Shown: positions 37,601 through 43,600 of the stretch, in pieces | Layout of the letters: each line of letters starts with the position of its first letter | Numbering within the stretch: position 1 is the first letter of the stretch | NCBI GenBank assembly: GCA_009924135.1 | Contig: RFSE01000012.1 | Coordinates: forward strand, 1-64,000 | Reading direction: 5' to 3' | Length of the DNA: 64,000 bases | Origin: Pseudomonadota bacterium | GTDB lineage: Bacteria; Verrucomicrobiota; Verrucomicrobiia; Limisphaerales; SXTU01 | Position numbers and translations under genes: made by a program | The notes under the pieces: model-generated | What the model was told of the DNA's origin: nothing | Databases searched by the model: none | What the model saw: the letters and a program-made list of their open reading frames with translations, nothing else

Positions 37601-40600
37601 CACGCTCGCCTGGGCCGATGGCGATGTGGTACCGAAGACCTTCACGGTTCCGGTCATCCACAGCCTGCTCACCAATGGCAACCTGTTTGTCGCGCTGTCG
37701 CTGTTCAATGCAACCAATACTACGCTGGGTTCCAGTACGGTCATGAGCGGCCAGACCAACGCACAGTTGACCATCATTGATGCGGAGACGGGCCCGGGCC
37801 AGATTGGGTTCCTCAGCACGAACTTCAATGTGCTGGAAAGCGCTGGCATAGCCACCATCACAGTCATCCGCGCCGGCGGCAGCGCCGGTTCGGTGCAGGC
37901 CACCTTCGCGACGATTGCGGGCGGGTCCGCCACGACTGGTACGGATTACGCCATCACCAATGGCACGTTCACCTGGCCCAACGGGGACAACTCCGTCCGG
38001 ACATTCACGGTTTCCGTGAACGACAATTTTGTGACCAACGGAAACAAGACGGTGAACTTGGCGATCTCCTCCATCGTAGGTCCGTCCGCTGCCGGCATCA
38101 CCAACGCGATGCTGACCATCGTGGATGATGACAGCCTGGTCGGCTTCAGCACGAACGCATATTCGATCAACGAGACCAACGGGCCGGCCATCATCACCCT
38201 CGTGCGTTCCGGCGCGACGAACCAGTCGGTGACGGTGAACTTCACCACGATCGATGGCACCGCCCTCAACCTCCGGGATTACACCAATGCCACCACGGCC
38301 GTCACCTTTACCAACGGACAGACCGTTGCGACGGTGCCGGTAAACATCATTGACACCACGGTGGTGGATGGGTTCCGGACGGTGCAGCTCAACTTGACGG
38401 CGAATGTCGCGTTGAATAACGCGGTGGTGTTGAACAACGCCCTGCTGGCGACCAATGCCATCCTGACCATCGTGGACAATGAGATCGAGCTTGCCTTTAC
38501 TGCGGCCAATTACTCAGTGGGTGAAAACGCCAGCACGGTAACCATCCCGGTCGTCCGCACCGGGGTTACCAACGTGGCGGTTACGGTGGACTTCAGCACG
38601 GGGCTGGGCACCGCGATCGACGGGCTGGACTACTTGTCTACGAATGGGACGCTTTCCTTTGCGGCCGGCGTCCTGACCCAGAGCTTCGCCATCACCATTT
38701 TTGACAACTCGGTGAGCAATGTGAGCCGTACGATTCCGGTGGTGCTGACCAACGCCACCGGGCCGTTCGGGGTCCAGCTCGGGGCTTTAAGCAATGCCAC
38801 CCTGGCCATTACGAACAACGACCCGGCGTCAGTATCGGGCACGGTGGATACGAGCTTTGCCGCCTCGATTAATGGCACGGTGTACGCCCTCGACATCAAT
38901 ACCAACACGGCCTTCCCGGCGCTGATTGGCAAGCTGGTCGTCGCCGGTGATTTCACCCAGGTCAACGGGCTGATCCGTACGCGCATCGCCCGGTTGAACC
39001 GCGACGGTTCGACCGACACGTCCTTTGCACCGGGTTCGGGCGCGAACGACTCGGTGCGGGCTTTGGCCGTCCAAAATGATGGCAAGGTGATCATCGGCGG
39101 CTTTTTCACCACGGTGGCCAGCAGTCCGATCAGCTACATCGCCCGTCTGAACAGCGACGGCACCCTGGATAACACCTTCAATACGGGTACGGGTCCCAAT
39201 GGCCAGGTCAATGCCCTCGTGCTGCAGCCGGATGGCAAGGTGCTCATCGGCGGTCAGTTCACGGCGGTGAACGGGGTGAACCGGGGCTTTATTGCGCGTC
39301 TGAATGCGGACGGTTCGCTGGATCTGACCTTCGACCCGGCTAATGGTGCCAGCGCCCCCATTCGTGCGCTCGCGCTGCTGGGCAACGGTTCCGTTGTGGC
39401 GGGTGGTGATTTCCAGTTCTTCAATGGGGTCGCCAGCCGCGGTCTGGTGCACCTCAGCCCCACGGGCGGGGTGGACAACTTCTTCGCGGCCAACCTGAAC
39501 CCCGTTTCCGGCATCAACGGTTCAGTGCTGGCTGTCAGCGTGCAGCAGGGGACCAACCTCGTCGTGGGCGGCACGTTTACCGACGTGAATGGCACCGCCC
39601 GGCTGAACGTGGCGCGCTTTGGTACGAACGGCGCACTGGACACGACGTTTACCGCGTCCGCCGATGCCACGGTCAATACCGTCACGACCCAGCGGGATGG
39701 CAAGCTGCTCCTGGGCGGCGGCTTCAGCACGGTGAATGGCGTTTCGCGCAGCCGGGCGGCCCGGTTGGCCGCCGATGGCACCATGGATACGGCCATCAAC
39801 TTCGGCCCCGGGGCGGACAACGACATTACCGTCTCACTGGTGCAGTTCTACGATGACCAGATTGTCTTCGGCGGGGCTTTCACCAGTTTTGGCGGCGTGG
39901 CGGCGAACCGGCTGGTACGCCTGAACGGCCTGGACAACACCGGCGCCGGGGTGCTGGAGTTCAGTCAGACCAACTACGTCTATGACGAGGCCACGCTGGC
40001 GGTCATCACGGTGACCCGCAGTGGCGGGCTGACCAATACGGTCACGGCCAATGCCTTCACCACGGATGGTACGGCAACCCTGGCCGGCAGCCGGTACCTG
40101 ACCAACTTCACCACGCTGACCTTCGCGCCCGGCGTGAATCAGTTGACGTTCAATGTCACGAACATCAATGACAGCATTGTGCAGGGCAACCAGACGGTGA
40201 ATCTCTATCTGACCAATGTCGCCGGCGGGGCGGTTTTCGGACCGCGCTCGAATGCCATCCTGACCATCGCCGACAACGACTCGCGTCTGGCCTTCAGCCT
40301 GCCGGTTTACAACGTCTCGGAAGCCGGCACCAATGCGCTCATCACCGTGGTACGCAGCGGCGGTACGGACGGCACGGTGACGGTGGATTTTGCAACCCTG
40401 TCCGGTGGCACAGCGGGGCCGGGCCGGTATGTGGGCACCAATGGCACGCTTACGTTCTCCAACGGCGTGACCACGGCCTCGTTTAATGTGGGCGTAGTCA
40501 ACGACGCGATCGTGAACGGTAATCAGACGGTCTTGGTGGGCCTGTCCAACCCGAACGGAACCGCGCCTTCCACGGCGGTCCTCGGCGCGCTGAGCACCGC

Positions 40601-43600
40601 GTCCCTGACGATCATTGATGATGACTTCTCCGGCGGCACGCTGTCCTTGAGCACGAATGCTTACAGCGTGGCCAAAAACGGAACGAACTTGGTCATCACG
40701 GTCACCCGCTCGTCCGGTTCGCTCGGATTGGTGTCCGTCAATTACGCGACGGCGGCCGGCACGGCCAAGCCCGGGGTGCACTACACGACGGTCAGCGGGA
40801 CGCTGAGCTGGCCGGATGGTGACAACACCGCCCGCACGGTCACGGTGCCCATCATCAACGATGGTCTGGTGGACGGCAACCTGGCCTTCAACTTTGCGTT
40901 GAGCAGTGTAGGCGGCGGCGCCGGCCTGGGCGTGAGCAATGCCGTGGTGACGGTGGTTGAAGTCAATGGCGTGGTGCAGTTCTCGAGCTCGAGCTACGTG
41001 GTGTCGGAGGGCGTCACCAATGCCGTGATCAGCGTGACGCGCTCCGGGGCGATTACCAACCAGCTGACCGTGGACTATGCCACCGTGGCGGGCGGTACCG
41101 CGACCCCGATTTTGCATTACACGCCGGTGAGCGGCACGCTGACCTTCACGAACGGCGTCACGAACCAGACCTTCCTCGTCCCGATCGTGGACGACCAGCT
41201 TGCGCAGGCTGACCGGACGGTCAACCTCAGCCTCACCAATCTGATCGGCCTGGGCTTCCTCGGCACCTTCACCACCGCCACGATCACCATCGTGGACAAC
41301 GATGTGGGACTGCAGTTTGCCACCAATAACTTCAGCGTGCTGGAGACGGGACCGAATGCGACGATCACGGTGACCCGCATGGGTGCCACCAACAATACCG
41401 TCACGGTGAATTTCGCCACCAGCGACGGTTCGGCGGTGGCGGGTCGTGACTATCTGTCGCAGATCGGCACGTTGACCTTCGGTCCCGGAGTCACCTCGCG
41501 GGCCTTCAGCATCACCGTGCTGAACAACAACGTAGTTGAACCTGACAAGACCGTGAATCTGGCTCTGAGCCTGCCCACCGGCGGGGCCTTCATCCAGTCA
41601 CCGGCCTCCGCCACGCTGTCCATTGTCAATGATGATACGGCGGTCCAGTTTACGGCGGCTACTTACACGTTTGCGGAGAATTCGACCAACGCGCTCATCA
41701 CCGTGCAACGCATCGGTGTGACGAACACCGCCTTCTCCGTGGACTTCGTCACGGCGGACGGGACGGCCGTGGCCGGGGTGAAATACCTGGCGACGAACGG
41801 CACCCTGAACTTCCCGGCGGGGGTGTCGAGCAACTCCTTCCTGGTCCCGTTGATTGATGACAATCTTCCGCTGGGCGACAAGACGGTCAACCTGTCGCTG
41901 GGCAACGTGGTCGGCGGCGCGGTGCTGGGACCACAGGGGACGGCCGTGCTGAACGTGCTGGACAACGAGGTGACGGTGCAATTTGGCGCGGCGACCTTCA
42001 GCATCCTCGAAGACCAGACCAACGCCCTGATCAATGTGACCCGGATTGGTTCCGGCGGCGGAGTGGTGACCGTGGACTATGCGGCCACCGCCGGCTCTGC
42101 GGTTGCCGGCACCGACTTCATCGCCGCCAGCGGCACGCTCACCTTCAATGCGGGGGTGACGAATCTGGCCTTCGCCATCTCGGTCATCGACAACATCGCC
42201 TTGGAGAGCAACCGGACGGTGAACCTGACGCTGTCGAACCCCACGGGTTCAGCGACCTTGGGGACGCCCAACATCGCGGTGCTGCGGATCGTGGACAACG
42301 ACCGGCTGGGCAGCCAGGACTCGCTCTTCTTTACGGCCACGGGGGCGGATGGAGACGTGAACGCGGTGGCGGTTTACACCAACGCGACCTCGACCAACTT
42401 TGGCAAGGTCATCATTGCCGGTGATTTCCGCACCGTGAACGGCGTCAATGCCTTGCGCGTGGCGCGGCTCAACCCCGATGGCACGGTTGACCCGGCCTTC
42501 AACGTGGGAGCCGGCCCGAACAATGTGGTGTATGCCGTGGCGATCGACAGTGCTGACCGCATCCTGATCGGTGGTGGGTTTACCGCAGTGTCCGGACTGC
42601 CCCAGAACAACTTCACCCGACTGAATCCCGATGGTACTCTGGACTTGACGTACAACCCCGTGGGGCTGGGCGCGGACGCCGCCGTCCTGGCGCTGAAACT
42701 CCAGCCGGACGGCAAGGCGGTAATCGGTGGTGCGTTCCTCAATGTCAACGGCTCGCCTCGTTCCCGCATCGCCCGGTTGAACGTGGACGGCTCCTTGGAC
42801 GCTGGCTACAACCCCGGTGGGGCTGACAACCTGGTCTACGCCCTCGCCGTGGATGCGAATACCAACGTCCTGGCGGCTGGTTTGTTCACCACCTTCTCCG
42901 GTTCCGCCCGCAGCCAGCTGGCCCGCGTGACCCCTGCCGGTGTGCTGGATACCGTGTTTGTGCCGGGCTTGAATGCCGGGGCGCAGGTGTACGCGCTCGC
43001 CGTCCAGCCGGATGGTAAGATCCTCGTGGGCGGCAGCTTTACCATCAGTGTGTTTGGCCGCACGAATCTCGTGCGCCTCAGCGGGTTCGATGGCTCGCTC
43101 GATCCGCTCTTCAGTGCCACGGCCCTGCCGAGCAGCGCGGTACGGGCGCTGGCCTTGGAAGTGAGCGGGAAAATCCTGCTGGGGGGTGACTTCACCCAGG
43201 TCAATGGCACCAGCCGCGGCGGGGTGGCCCGGCTCAACGTGAACGGTACGCTGGATGTGGCCTACGATCCAGGCATCGGAATCAAAGGCTCGGCCTTTGC
43301 CATTGCCCCGCAGCCTGATGGCAAGGCCGTTGTGGGCGGACGCTTCACGACGGCGGACGGCATCGCCCGCGGCAATGTGGATCGCATCAATGGTGATCAT
43401 GGCATTGTGCAGTTCGCCGCCGCGACAGCCAGCGTGCTGGAACGCGGAACCAACGTGGTTTTGTCCGTGGTACGCTCGGGCGGCGCGAGCGGCGCCCTCA
43501 CCGTGGATTATGGCACCACGAACGGAACGGCGCTGGCTGGCGTCCGGTATGGTGCGACCAATGGCACGTTGAACTTCGCGCCGGGTGTCACCAACCTGAA

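Noticed and set aside
6451-43405. CRISPR array or short tandem DNA repeat interpretation of the periodic signal
   Set aside because: Periodicity is at ~150-165 nt and ~330 nt, diverged at nucleotide level, in-frame, and explained by protein domain repeats.
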